Assembly (NCBI GenBank): GCA_031002005.1 | Contig: CM061919.1 | Coordinates: 221,338,739 to 221,402,738 of the forward strand | Direction of reading: 5' to 3' | Source of the DNA: Vandiemenella viatica | Lineage: Eukaryota > Arthropoda > Insecta > Orthoptera > Morabidae | Length of the DNA stretch: 64,000 nt | Part shown: piece after piece, positions 11,058 to 22,606 of the stretch | How the letters are laid out: every line of letters begins with the position of its first letter | Position numbering within the stretch: position 1 is the stretch's first letter | Notes under the pieces: model-generated | Told to the model about the DNA's origin: nothing | Seen by the model: the letters and a program-made list of their open reading frames with translations, nothing else | The model's database searches: none | Program-made: the position numbers and the translations under genes

Positions 11058-12670
11058 ACAGGATCTCCTAAGTACTATTACCCCAAAATATTTCATAGAA
11101 TCGAAAATATAAATAACTAAACTGTTTATCTCGTATTTCTGAACAATCTGATTCTTTGTGTTAGTTATGTTCATTGTCTTACACTTTTTACAATTTAGTG
11201 TGAGTCGCCACTCAGCGCACCAAGCCAAAATAACATCCAGATCACGCTGAATTTCTAAGCAATTGGCCAAATTCCTTACTACCCTATAAATAACGCATCA
11301 TCAGCAAACAATCTAAAAAGGCTTTTCACTTTGTCTCCGAGATCGTTTATGAAAATTAAGAAAAGAAGTAGTCCTATAACACTTCTTTGATGTACACCGA
11401 ATGTAACATCTAGATTAGAAGAACTTTCCCCTTCAACAACGACATATTGCGATCAACCAGTTAGAAAATCCTTTATCCATTCTCAAAGCTGTTCCGATAT
11501 ACCGAAAGCTCGTAGCTTCGCTAAAAGGTGGTTGTGTGGCAAAGAGTCAAAGGCTTTCTGAAAATCAAAAACAAAATTGCATCTACTTGTGAACCTGCAT
11601 CAATAACTTTCATTACGTCGTGTGTAAATAGGGCCAGCTGTGTTTCTCATGACCTTTTCTTCCGAAATCCGTGTTGATTTTTTGTAAGCAAAGTATTTTC
11701 ATTTAGAAAACTCATAATATTCGAGCATATAATAAGCTCCATAACTCTACTACAAACAGATGTTATGGATATGGGACGGTAGTTTCCAGGATCGCTTCTA
11801 TCACCATTCTTGAAAATTGGAGTTACTTGCGCTATTTTCCAGTGTGAAGGTACTTCTCGCTATTCTAGGGATTTACTGAATATATCTGTAATATAGCCGA
11901 TTTCCGCCGCATACTCTGAAAATACTCTTACTGGAATGCCATCCGGGCCAGGTGCTTTCCCCCCACTTCAGGAGTTCTAATTGCTTTATGATACTTGCAG
12001 TATCTATTCGTAATGATTCCATCTCCAACTCGACACGACGTGGGAAAACGGGAATGCTATCCTTATTTTCGTCAGTGAATGAATTTTTGAATACATTTTT
12101 TAGTACGTTAGATTTATCGCGGCTTTCATTAACCTCAGATCCTTCACAAACTAGTGCCGGAATATTGCTGTTGGTACAACTGACTTTTCGAACATACTAC
12201 TAAAATTTCTGTGGGTTTTCTGCGAGACTCTTAGAGAGAGTGAGTGAAAATCGTTGAAGGCCTCACGCATCACATTCTTCACACGTCCTCTTAACTCAGC
12301 CAAAATTGCTAAATCACTGCGAGATCTCTTCCTTCTGCAGCGTGCGTGTATCCTCCTTTGTTTTTTGATTAATCTTTTGACTTCGCATGTGTACCACGGT
12401 GGATCATTTTCCCCATTTATTTTCCGCTTCGGTATATGTACCTCCATACCTTCCCTGACTATATTTATTAGTCGATGCCACATCTCTTCAACGGTGTCCT
12501 TTGTTAACTTAAAGTTATGGTAATTATTCCTCAGGTAGGTTCTAAAACACTCCTTTGAGGCCTTACTGAATCTGTATACAATCCGCCCTTTTTTCCTTTT
12601 TCGCTTGGTCATTAATTTGATAGTCGCAATTACCGCTTTGTGATCGCTTATTCCAGTGGTTGTTGAAATG
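11058..12670 (-). pseudogene. Jockey-like RT fragment (RT-C), U1
   Basis: Same truncated, multiply broken fragment as in U0. The endonuclease end and basic linker are better preserved here: a 153-codon frame (12,612 to 12,151) runs from MTKRKRKKGRIVYRF through DPPWYTCEVKRLIKK to a stop. U0 lacks one base in the T run near 7,818, which splits the same frame there. Confidence 0.75.
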
Positions 12671-13027
12671 AGGGTATTAGAGTATCTAGTAAAACAAAAA
12701 GGGACCTGTACTTAAAAGCAAGAGAATCAGATAATTATACACTGAAACCTCATTATAAACTTTATTCTAAAATAGTAAGAAATGTAATAAGAAAGGCCAA
12801 GAAGAGGTATATATCAGAGAAAATAGAGAATTCAGGCAATAAGATGAAAACTATACGGCATATAATAAAAACTGAAACAGGAAAATCTGTAAATCACTAT
12901 AAAGACATAAATATAGAACAAAATGGATCTGTGCATAGTGAAGTAGGGGAAGTTTGTGAAATATTTAACAAACATTTTACTACATTTGTAGAGAAATTAG
13001 GCATAAAAAAGCAATCCCCACATAGTG

Positions 13028-14789
13028 AGACAAGGAGTGACGAGCCGGGACTGCGGGCGCTGGTTTCACTGGGGGTGCAGCGATGTTACTGACAGTGACT
13101 CTTGTGTCAGTATTGCCTGGAACTGTCACTCATGCAGAATTATTGATCAGGAGCAGCGGGTTCTGAAGCTCCAGTCAGATCTGGCATCTGCGGAGAGGGA
13201 TTTAAAGGCAGAAAACTCAGATCTTAGGCTTAGGCAGAACAATGAGTGGAGGGAAGTCAGCTCTGGCAGGAGAGGTAGGAGACGCTATATTTCTGATGGT
13301 TTCCAGCTGGAGACGTACAACGTATTTCGACCGTTGTACTATCTAGATGGTGACTTTGAGTATCGTCAGGTTGGATTGAACGATCTGGAATCTTATAAAG
13401 TAAAAGGGAGAACTTTCTGGGGAGTATCTAAACGCAGGAAGGTACTGTTACTTGGAAGCAGTCATGGGAGGGGAATCAGTGAGATAGTTCACTCTGACTT
13501 GGGGCCAGATTATGAAGTCTGCAGTATTTTCTTACCAATGCAGATCTTGGAAGTGTTGTAGCAAATGTCGAAGACATAGGCAAAGATTTCTCAAAGGAGG
13601 ATTGAATTGTAATTGTAGGGGCGCCAGAAAATAGTCTTGATATGGATATCAATTATTCAATTGAGGAAGACATTGCTCACACTTCCAGGAACACATGTCA
13701 GACCAATGTCGGATTTGTGGGTTTGTTTGTACGTTATGATAAACTCTGGGTGTGGCATAATATCAGCCGTACAAATGCATCGTTGGAAAGAGTTCTCTGG
13801 CAGCCAGCAAATTCTCACTTTGGTTTGATAGATGTGGCCTGTATTGCTAGGGACAGTTATACTCGCCATGGACTCCATTCGAATTTCAGAAGTAAAAGGA
13901 AGCTTTCGCTTCTTATTGCTGATGAGATCAGGGGATCCCAGGTGAGTGAAGGAGGCGTTCCTGTTTTTAAATGGTGTTAACTCGCGGCCTTTTTTATGGC
14001 AAAATAACAGATGTATTAAGGTGTCTAAAAGAAATTAACGTCTCTGCTGATCAAAACTTATTGAAATTAGAAATTCCAACTGACATACCAGTATGTATTA
14101 ATAAAGTAAACAATTCAGAGTCATTGAATCAAAGTGTTTAGACAACTATTCTCCATCCAAATATAAAAGGAATATTTAGTAAAATTGATGTCATTACCTT
14201 ATGCCTAGAAGAGATTAAAATTCCAGAAATTTAAATGTAGATGTTTTGTGCATATGTGAACATCATTTGTTTGACACAGGAGTATCTCAGCTGTCCATCC
14301 GAAATTTTAAACTATGCTCTCATTTCTGTAGATGTAAAATGGAGAATGGGCAGTTGCCATTTTTATTATAAAATAATATTCAATGCAACAGTGTAGGTGT
14401 AAGTAAACATTATATAGGACAACACTTTGAGTCATTGCTACTACGTTAAAAAAAAAAAAAAAAAATAGTTTCATGTGGAAATTTTAACGTTGACTTTCTT
14501 AATCACAGCCATGAGAGACTAAATATGGAAGCCTTGATGTTGTCTTTTAATTTAACGGCACTTGTAACTTTCCCTACAAGAATACAAAAAAATAGCAGGA
14601 CTGCAATTGATAATGTTTTTATGGACATTTCTCAGAACAGTAATTACAACGTACTTCCAGTAATAAATGGTATCTCAGATCATTAACTGTTACGTATCAA
14701 GTCCAGAAACACTGTTAAACAGATAAAGTAAAGCTGGGTATATAAAAGAGATATTAATGAAAACAATATAAAAAAATTTCATACAAAGA
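13028..14789 (+). pseudogene. CR1-like ORF1 (PHD-SGNH) and endonuclease remnant, U2
   Basis: As U1, but one A is missing near 13,538 (ACCAATGCAG where other units have ACCAAATGCAG), so the esterase frame shifts and stops at 13,559-13,561 after 178 codons. The downstream half, with the block V-like HGLHSNF, is readable at 13,642-13,980. Endonuclease remnant follows, with the 18-A tract at 14,448-14,465. Confidence 0.8.
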
Positions 14790-15835
14790 TTCCTTAAAAT
14801 AAAAGGTTTCCCTTTTTCATGAAGGCTCTTTTTGCTAGTGCTATTCTGCTTTTAACATCATTCCTGCTTTGGCCATCGGTTGTAATTTTGCTTCCCAAGT
14901 AACAGAACTCACTTACTTCTCCTATTGCATCCGATCCTATTTTTACATTTACTCTACTGTGATTGGTATCATTTCTGCTACATTTCATCACTTTTGTCTT
15001 GCTTTGATATATATTCAGTCCAAAATCTTCCTTGAGTATTTTGTTCATGCCATTCAGTAACTTCTCAATATCCTCAGCCCTCTCTGCTAACAAGATAATG
15101 TCATCCTCAAATCGTAGCATACTGATTTTTTCTCCTTGAAAACTTATGCCACATGGAAATATTTCTTTGACTTTCATCATTGCTTCTTCTATGTACAAGG
15201 TGAATATTAAGGGGGATAGACTGCAACCTTGTCTCACACCCTTTTTAAATGATGCATGTCTCTCGTGATTCTCTACTTTTATTATAGCCATTTGATTCAT
15301 ATATAGTTTATACAGGATTCTTCTATCTCGATACTTTAGACCTGACTTCTTTAAAATTTTGAACATCTTGTCCCACCTAACATTATCAAAAGCTTTTTCT
15401 AAATCAACAAATGCCATAAAAGTTTCTTTGTTTTGCTTGATCCGCCCTTCAAGTATTAATCTTAAAGACAGAATTGCTTCCCTTGTACCACAATTTTTCC
15501 TAAACCCAAACTGATCTTCACCTACTATCTCTTCTACTACCCTTTCCATCCTTCTGTATATTATTCTGGTCAGTAATTTAGAAGCATGTGTTGTTAGACT
15601 AATGGTGCGATAATTCTCACATTTGTCGGCTTGTGCTTTTTTTGGAAGTGTGAAGATAATATGTTTATTAAAATCAGTTGGAATTTCTCCTGTTTCATAA
15701 CTTTTTGATATCAGCTTGAATAGTCTTTCGATTCCTTCCTCTCCTATGGATTTAAGAAGTTCTGCAGGGAACTCATCAATTCCAACTGCCTTATTTGCTT
15801 TCAGGTCATTCAGAGCTTTATTAAATTCTCTCAAA
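14790..15835 (-). pseudogene. RTE-like reverse transcriptase fragment (RT-B), U2
   Basis: A 346-codon frame, 15,834 to 14,794, with the same residues as U0, U1 and U4 and the same FEDD box. Truncated at both ends, flanked by CR1-like endonuclease on the left and jockey-like RT on the right. Confidence 0.8.
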
Positions 15836-17450
15836 ACAGGATCTCCTAAGTACTATTACCCCAAAATATTTCATAGAATCGAAAATATAAATAACTAAAC
15901 TGTTTATCTCGTATTTCTGAACAATCTGATTCTTTGTGTTAGTTATGTTCATTGTCTTACACTTTTTACAATTTAGTGTGAGTCGCCACTCAGCGCACCA
16001 AGCCAAAATAACATCCAGATCACGCTGAATTTCTAAGCAATTGGCCAAATTCCTTACTACCCTATAAATAACGCATCATCAGCAAACAATCTAAAAAGGC
16101 TTTTCACTTTGTCTCCGAGATCGTTTATGAAAATTAAGAAAAGAAGTAGTCCTATAACACTTCTTTGATGTACACCGAATGTAACATCTAGATTAGAAGA
16201 ACTTTCCCCTTCAACAACGACATATTGCGATCAACCAGTTAGAAAATCCTTTATCCATTCTCAAAGCTGTTCCGATATACCGAAAGCTCGTAGCTTCGCT
16301 AAAAGGTGGTTGTGTGGCAAAGAGTCAAAGGCTTTCTGAAAATCAAAAACAAAATTGCATCTACTTGTGAACCTGCATCAATAACTTTCATTACGTCGTG
16401 TGTAAATAGGGCCAGCTGTGTTTCTCATGACCTTTTCTTCCGAAATCCGTGTTGATTTTTTGTAAGCAAAGTATTTTCATTTAGAAAACTCATAATATTC
16501 GAGCATATAATAAGCTCCATAACTCTACTACAAACAGATGTTATGGATATGGGACGGTAGTTTCCAGGATCGCTTCTATCACCATTCTTGAAAATTGGAG
16601 TTACTTGCGCTATTTTCCAGTGTGAAGGTACTTCTCGCTATTCTAGGGATTTACTGAATATATCTGTAATATAGCCGATTTCCGCCGCATACTCTGAAAA
16701 TACTCTTACTGGAATGCCATCCGGGCCAGGTGCTTTCCCCCCACTTCAGGAGTTCTAATTGCTTTATGATACTTGCAGTATCTATTCGTAATGATTCCAT
16801 CTCCAACTCGACACGACGTGGGAAAACGGGAATGCTATCCTTATTTTCGTCAGTGAATGAATTTTTGAATACATTTTTAGTACGTTAGATTTATCGCGGC
16901 TTTCATTAACCTCAGATCCTTCACAAACTAGTGCCTGGAATATTGCTGTTGGTACAACTGACTTTTCGAACATACTACTAAAATTTCTGTGGGTTTTTCT
17001 GCGAGACTCTTAGAGAGAGTGAGTGAAAATCGTTGAAGGCCTCACGCATCACATTCTTCACACGTCCTCTTAACTCAGCCAAAATTGCTAAATCACTGCG
17101 AGATCTCTTCCTTCTGCAGCGTGCGTGTATCCTCCTTTGTTTTTTGATTAATCTTTTGACTTCGCATGTGTACCACGGTGGATCATTTTCCCCATTTATT
17201 TTCCGCTTCGGTATATGTACCTCCATACCTTCCCTGACTATATTTATTAGTCGATGCCACATCTCTTCAACGGTGTCCTTTGTTAACTTAAAGTTATGGT
17301 AATTATTCCTCAGGTAGGTTCTAAAACACTCCTTTGAGGCCTTACTGAATCTGTATACAATCCGCCCTTTTTTCCTTTTTCCGCTTGGTCATTAATTTGA
17401 TAGTCGCAATTACCGCTTTGTGATCGCTTATTCCAGTGGTTGTTGAAATG
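15836..17450 (-). pseudogene. Jockey-like RT fragment (RT-C), U2
   Basis: Same fragment as in U0 and U1. Extra bases around 16,936, 16,997 and 17,382 break the linker frames that are open in U1, for example splitting the basic-linker frame at about 16,978. These are single-base changes, several in homopolymers, so part may be sequence error. Confidence 0.7.
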
Positions 17451-17817
17451 AGGGTATTAGAGTATCTAGTAAAACAAAAAGGGAACCTGTACTTAAAAGC
17501 AAGAGAATACAGATAATTATACACTGAAACCTCATTACATAAACTTTATTCTAAAATAGTAAGAAATGTAATAAGAAAGGCCAAGAAGAGGTATATATCA
17601 GAGAAAATAGACGAATTCATGCAAATAAGATGAAAACTATACGGCATATAATAAAAACTGAAACAGGAAAATCTGTAAAATCACTATAAAGACATAAAAT
17701 ATAGAACCAAAATGGATCTGTGGCATAGTGAAGTAGGGGAAGTTTGTGAAATATTTAACAAACATTTTACTACATTTGTAGAGAAATTAGGCATAAAAAA
17801 GCAATCCCCACATAGTG

Positions 17818-19587
17818 AGACAAGGAGTGACGAGCCGGGGACTGCGGGCGCTGGTTTCACTGCTGGGGGTGCAAGCGATTGTTACTGACAGTGACTCTTG
17901 TGTCAGTATTGCCTGGAACTGTCACTCATGCAGAATTATTGATCAGGAGCAGCGGGTTCTGAAGCTCCAGTCAGATCTGGCATCTGCGGAGAGGGATTTA
18001 AAGGCAGAAAACTCAGATCTTAGGCTTAGGCAGAACAATGAGTGGAGGGAAGTCAGCTCTGGCAGGAGAGGTAGGAGACGCTATATTTCTGATGGTTTCC
18101 AGCTGGAGACGTACAACGTATTTCGACCGTTGTACTATCTAGATGGTGACTTTGAGTATCGTCAGGTTGGATTGAACGATCTGGAATCTATAAAGTAAAA
18201 GGGAGAACTTTCTGGGGAGTATCTAAACGCAGGAAGGTACTGTTACTTGGAAGCAGTCATGGGGGGGAATCAGTGAGATAGTTCACTCTGACTTGGGGCC
18301 AGATTATGAAGTCTGCAGTATTTTCTTACCAAATGCAGATCTTGGAAGTGTTGTAGCAAATGTCGAAGACATAGGCAAAGATTTCTCAAAGGAGGATTGA
18401 ATTGTAATTGTAGGGGCGCCAGAAAATAGTCTTGATATGGATATCAATTATTCAATTGAGGAAGACATTGCTCACACTTCCAGGAACACATGTCAGACCA
18501 ATGTCGGATTTGTGGGTTTGTTTGTACGTTATGATAAACTCTGGTGTGGCATAATATCAGCCGTACAAATGCATCGTTGGAAAGAGTTCTCTGGCAGCCA
18601 GCAAATTCTCACTTTGGTTTGATAGATGTGGCCTGTATTGCTAGGGACAGTTATACTCGCCATGGACTCCATTCGAATTTCAGAAGTAAAAGGAAGCTTT
18701 CGCTTCTTATTGCTGATGAGATCAGGGGATCCCAGGTGAGTGAAGGAGGCGTTCCTGTTTTTAAATGGTGTTAACTCGCGGCCTTTTTTATGGCAAAATA
18801 ACAGATGTATTAAGGTGTCTAAAAGAAATTAACGTCTCTGCTGATCAAAACTTATTGAAATTAGAAATTCCAACTGACATACCAGTATGTATTAATAAAG
18901 TAAACAATTCAGAGTCATTGAATCAAAGTGTTTAGACAACTAGTCTCCATCCAAATATAAAAGGAATATTTAGTAAAATTGATGTCATTACCTTATGCCT
19001 AGAAGAGATTAAAATTCCAGAAATTTAAATGTAGATTATTTTGTGCATATGTGAACATCATTTGTTGTGACACAGGAGTATCTCAGCTGTCCATCCGAAA
19101 TTTTAAACTATGCTCTCATTTCTGTAGATGTAAAATGGAGAATGGGCCAGTTGCCATTTTTATTATAAAATAATATTCAATGCAACAGTGTAGGTGTAAG
19201 TAAACATTATATAGGACAACACTTTGAGTCATTGCTACTACGTTAAAAAAAAAAAAAAAAAAATAGTTTCATGTGGAAATTTTAACGTTGACTTTCTTAA
19301 TCACAGCCATGAGAGACTAAATATGGAAGCCTTGATGTTGTCTTTTAATTTAACGGCACTTGTAACTTTCCCTACAAGAATACAAAAAAATAGCAGGACT
19401 GCAATTGATAATGTTTTTATGGACATTTCTCAGAACAGTAATTACAACGTACTTCCAGTAATAAATGGTATCTCAGCTCATTAACTGTTACGTATCAAGT
19501 CCAGAAACACTGTTAAACAGATAAAGTAAAGCTGGTATATAAAAAGAGATATTAATGAAAACAATATAAAAAAAATTTCATACAAAG
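17818..19587 (+). pseudogene. CR1-like ORF1 (PHD-SGNH) and endonuclease remnant, U3
   Basis: Extra bases in the PHD segment (near 17,840 and 17,863-17,880) destroy the zinc-ligand spacing. A missing base near 18,187 stops the frame at 18,196-18,198, before the esterase block I, and a further loss near 18,264 shortens the GRG part of block I. The TGA common to all units is also present. The endonuclease remnant carries the 19-A tract (19,245-19,263). Confidence 0.75.
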
Positions 19588-20635
19588 ATTCCTTAAAATA
19601 AAAGGTTTCCCTTTTTCATGAAGGCTCTTTTTGCTAGTGCTATTCTGCTTTTAACATCATTCCTGCTTTGGCCATCGGTTGTAATTTTGCTTCCCAAGTA
19701 ACAGAACTCACTTACTTCTCCTATTGCATCCGATCCTATTTTTACATTTACTCTACTGTGATTGGTATCATTTCTGCTACATTTCATCACTTTTGTCTTG
19801 CTTTGATATATATTCAGTCCAAAATCTTCCTTGAGTATTTTGTTCATGCCATTCAGTAACTTCTCAATATCCTCAGCCCTCTCTGCTAACAAGATAATGT
19901 CATCCTCAAATCGTAGCATACTGATTTTTTCTCCTTGAAAACTTATGCCACATGGAAATATTTCTTTGACTTTCATCATTGCTTCTTCTATGTACAAGGT
20001 GAATATTAAGGGGGATAGACTGCAACCTTGTCTCACACCCTTTTTAAATGATGCATGTCTCTCGTGATTCTCTACTTTTATTATAGCCATTTGATTCATA
20101 TATAGTTTATACAGGATTCTTCTATCTCGATACTTTAGACCTGACTTCTTTAAAATTTTGAACATCTTGTCCCACCTAACATTATCAAAAGCTTTTTCTA
20201 AATCAACAAATGCCATAAAAGTTTCTTTGTTTTTGCTTGATCCGCCCCTTCAAGTATTAATCTTAAAGACAGAATTGCTTCCCTTGTACCACAATTTTTC
20301 CTAAACCCAAACTGATCTTCACCTACTATCTCTTCTACTACCCTTTCCATCCTTCTGTATATTATTCTGGTCAGTAATTTAGAAGCATGTGTTGTTAGAC
20401 TAATGGTGCGATAATTCTCACATTTGTCGGCTTGTGCTTTTTTTGGAAGTGTGAAGATAATATGTTTATTAAAATCAGTTGGAATTTCTCCTGTTTCATA
20501 ACTTTTTGATATCAGCTTGAATAGTCTTTCGATTCCTTCCTCTCCTATGGATTTAAGAAGTTCTGCAGGGAACTCATCAATTCCAACTGCCTTATTTGCT
20601 TTCAGGTCATTCAGAGCTTTATTAAATTCTCTCAA
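19588..20635 (-). pseudogene. RTE-like reverse transcriptase fragment (RT-B), U3
   Basis: Same fragment, but extra bases near 20,231 (T run) and 20,246 (C run) shift the frame inside the region before FVDLEKAFDNV. A missing A near 20,635 puts the jockey-like RT-C end (VIVLRRSC) and RT-B (REFNKALNDLK) into one frame, giving a chance 216-codon fusion frame (20,848 to 20,198). No sign that this fusion is functional. Confidence 0.75.
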
Positions 20636-22249
20636 ACAGGATCTCCTAAGTACTATTACCCCAAAATATTTCATAGAATCGAAAATATAAATAACTAAAC
20701 TGTTTATCTCGTATTTCTGAACAATCTGATTCTTTGTGTTAGTTATGTTCATTGTCTTACACTTTTTACAATTTAGTGTGAGTCGCCACTCAGCGCACCA
20801 AGCCAAAATAACATCCAGATCACGCTGAATTTCTAAGCAATTGGCCAAATTCCTTACTACCCTATAAATAACGCATCATCAGCAAACAATCTAAAAGGCT
20901 TTTCACTTTGTCTCCGAGATCGTTATGAAAATTAAGAAAAGAAGTAGTCCTATAACACTTCTTTGATGTACACCGAATGTAACATCTAGATTAGAAGAAC
21001 CTTTCCCCTTCAACAACGACATATTGCGATCAACCAGTTAGAAAATTCCTTTATCCATTCTCAAAGCTGTTCCGATATACCGAAAGCTCGTAGCTTCGCT
21101 AAAAGGTGGTTGTGTGGCAAAGAGTCAAAGGCTTTCTGAAAATCAAAAACAAAATTGCATCTACTTTTGAACCTGCATCAATAACTTTCATTACGTCGTG
21201 TGTAAATAGGGCCAGCTGTGGTTTCTCATGACCTTTTCTTCCGAAATCCGTGTTGATTTTTTGTAAGCAAAGTATTTTCATTTAGAAAACTCATAATATT
21301 CGAGCATATAATAAGCTCCATAACTCTACTACAAACAGATGTTATGGATATGGGACGGTAGTTTCCAGGATCGCTTCTATCACCATTCTTGAAAATTGGA
21401 GTTACTTGCGCTATTTTCCAGTGTGAAGGTACTTCTCGCTATTCTAGGGATTTACTGAAATATATCTGTAATATAGCCGATTTCCGCCGCATACTCTGAA
21501 AATACTCTTACTGGAATGCCATCCGGGCCAGGTGCTTTCCCCCCACTTCAGGAGTTCTAATTGCTTTATGATACTTGCAGTATCTATTCGTAATGATTCC
21601 ATCTCCAACTCGACACGACGTGGGAAAACGGGAATGCTATCCTTATTTTCGTCAGTGAATGAATTTTTGAATACATTTTTTAGTACGTTAGATTATCGCG
21701 GCTTTCATTAACCTCGGATCCTTCACAAACTAGTGCTGGAATATTGCTGTTGGTACAACTGACTTTTCGAACATACTACTAAAATTTCTGTGGGTTTTCT
21801 GCGAGACTCTTAGAGAGAGTGAGTGAAAATCGTTGAAGGCCTCACGCATCACATTCTTCACACGTCCTCTTAACTCAGACAAAATTGCTAAATCACTGCG
21901 AGATCTCTTCCTTCTGCAGCGTGCGTGTATCCTCCTTTGTTTTTTGATTAATCTTTGACTTCGCATGTGTACCACGGTGGATCATTTTCCCCATTTATTT
22001 TTCCGCTTCGGTATATGTACCTCCATACCTTCCCTGACTATATTTATTAGTCGATGCCACATCTCTTCAACGGTGTCCTTTGTTAACTTAAAGTTATGGT
22101 AATTATTCCTCAGGTAGGTTCTAAAACACTCCTTTGAGGCCTTACTGAATCTGTATACAATCCGCCCTTTTTTCCTTTTTCGCTTGGTCATTAATTTGAT
22201 AGTCGCAATTACCGCTTTGTGATCGCTTATTCCAGTGGTTGTTGAAATG
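20636..22249 (-). pseudogene. Jockey-like RT fragment (RT-C), U3
   Basis: Same fragment with additional single-base indels (near 20,897, 20,923, 21,000, 21,046, 21,221, 21,692 and 21,955), which cut the basic linker into two short frames (22,191-21,982 and 21,975-21,730). Confidence 0.7.
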
Positions 22250-22606
22250 AGGGTATTAGAGTATCTAGTAAAACAAAAAGGGACCTGTACTTAAAAGCAA
22301 GAGAATCAGATAATTATACACTGAAACCTCATTATAAACTTTATTCTAAAATAGTAAGAAATGTAATAAGAAAGGCCAAGAAGAGGTATATATCAGAGAA
22401 AATAGAGAATTCAGGCAATAAGATGAAAACTATACGGCATATAATAAAAACTGAAACAGGAAAATCTGTAAATCACTATAAAGACATAAATATAGAACAA
22501 AATGGATCTGTGCATAGTGAAGTAGGGGAAGTTTGTGAAATATTTAACAAACATTTTACTACATTTGTAGAGAAATTAGGCATAAAAAAGCAATCCCCAC
22601 ATAGTG

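Larger units (their letters stand above)
8253..13027. repeat. Array unit U1 (complete, 4,775 bp)
   Basis: Complete unit with few indels. The CR1-like pre-RT linker is at 12,671-13,027. Carries the inner-unit variants GACGTACAACG and TTCGACCG, GGGGCGCCAG and CTGGGTGTGG. Poly-A tract: 14 A (9,675-9,688). Confidence 0.95.
13028..17817. repeat. Array unit U2 (complete, 4,790 bp)
   Basis: Linker 17,451-17,817. Inner-unit variants. Poly-A tract: 18 A (14,448-14,465). From about 16,860 to the unit end, single-base insertions and deletions appear that are absent from U1 and U4 (for example extra bases near 16,936, 16,997, 17,382 and through the linker). Confidence 0.95.
17818..22606. repeat. Array unit U3 (complete, 4,789 bp, indel-rich)
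   Basis: Linker 22,250-22,606. Inner-unit variants. Poly-A tract: 19 A (19,245-19,263). Contains many single-base indels relative to its neighbours (near 17,840, 17,863-17,880, 18,187, 18,264, 18,544, 19,035, 19,066, 20,231, 20,246, 20,635, 20,897 and others). Confidence 0.95.
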
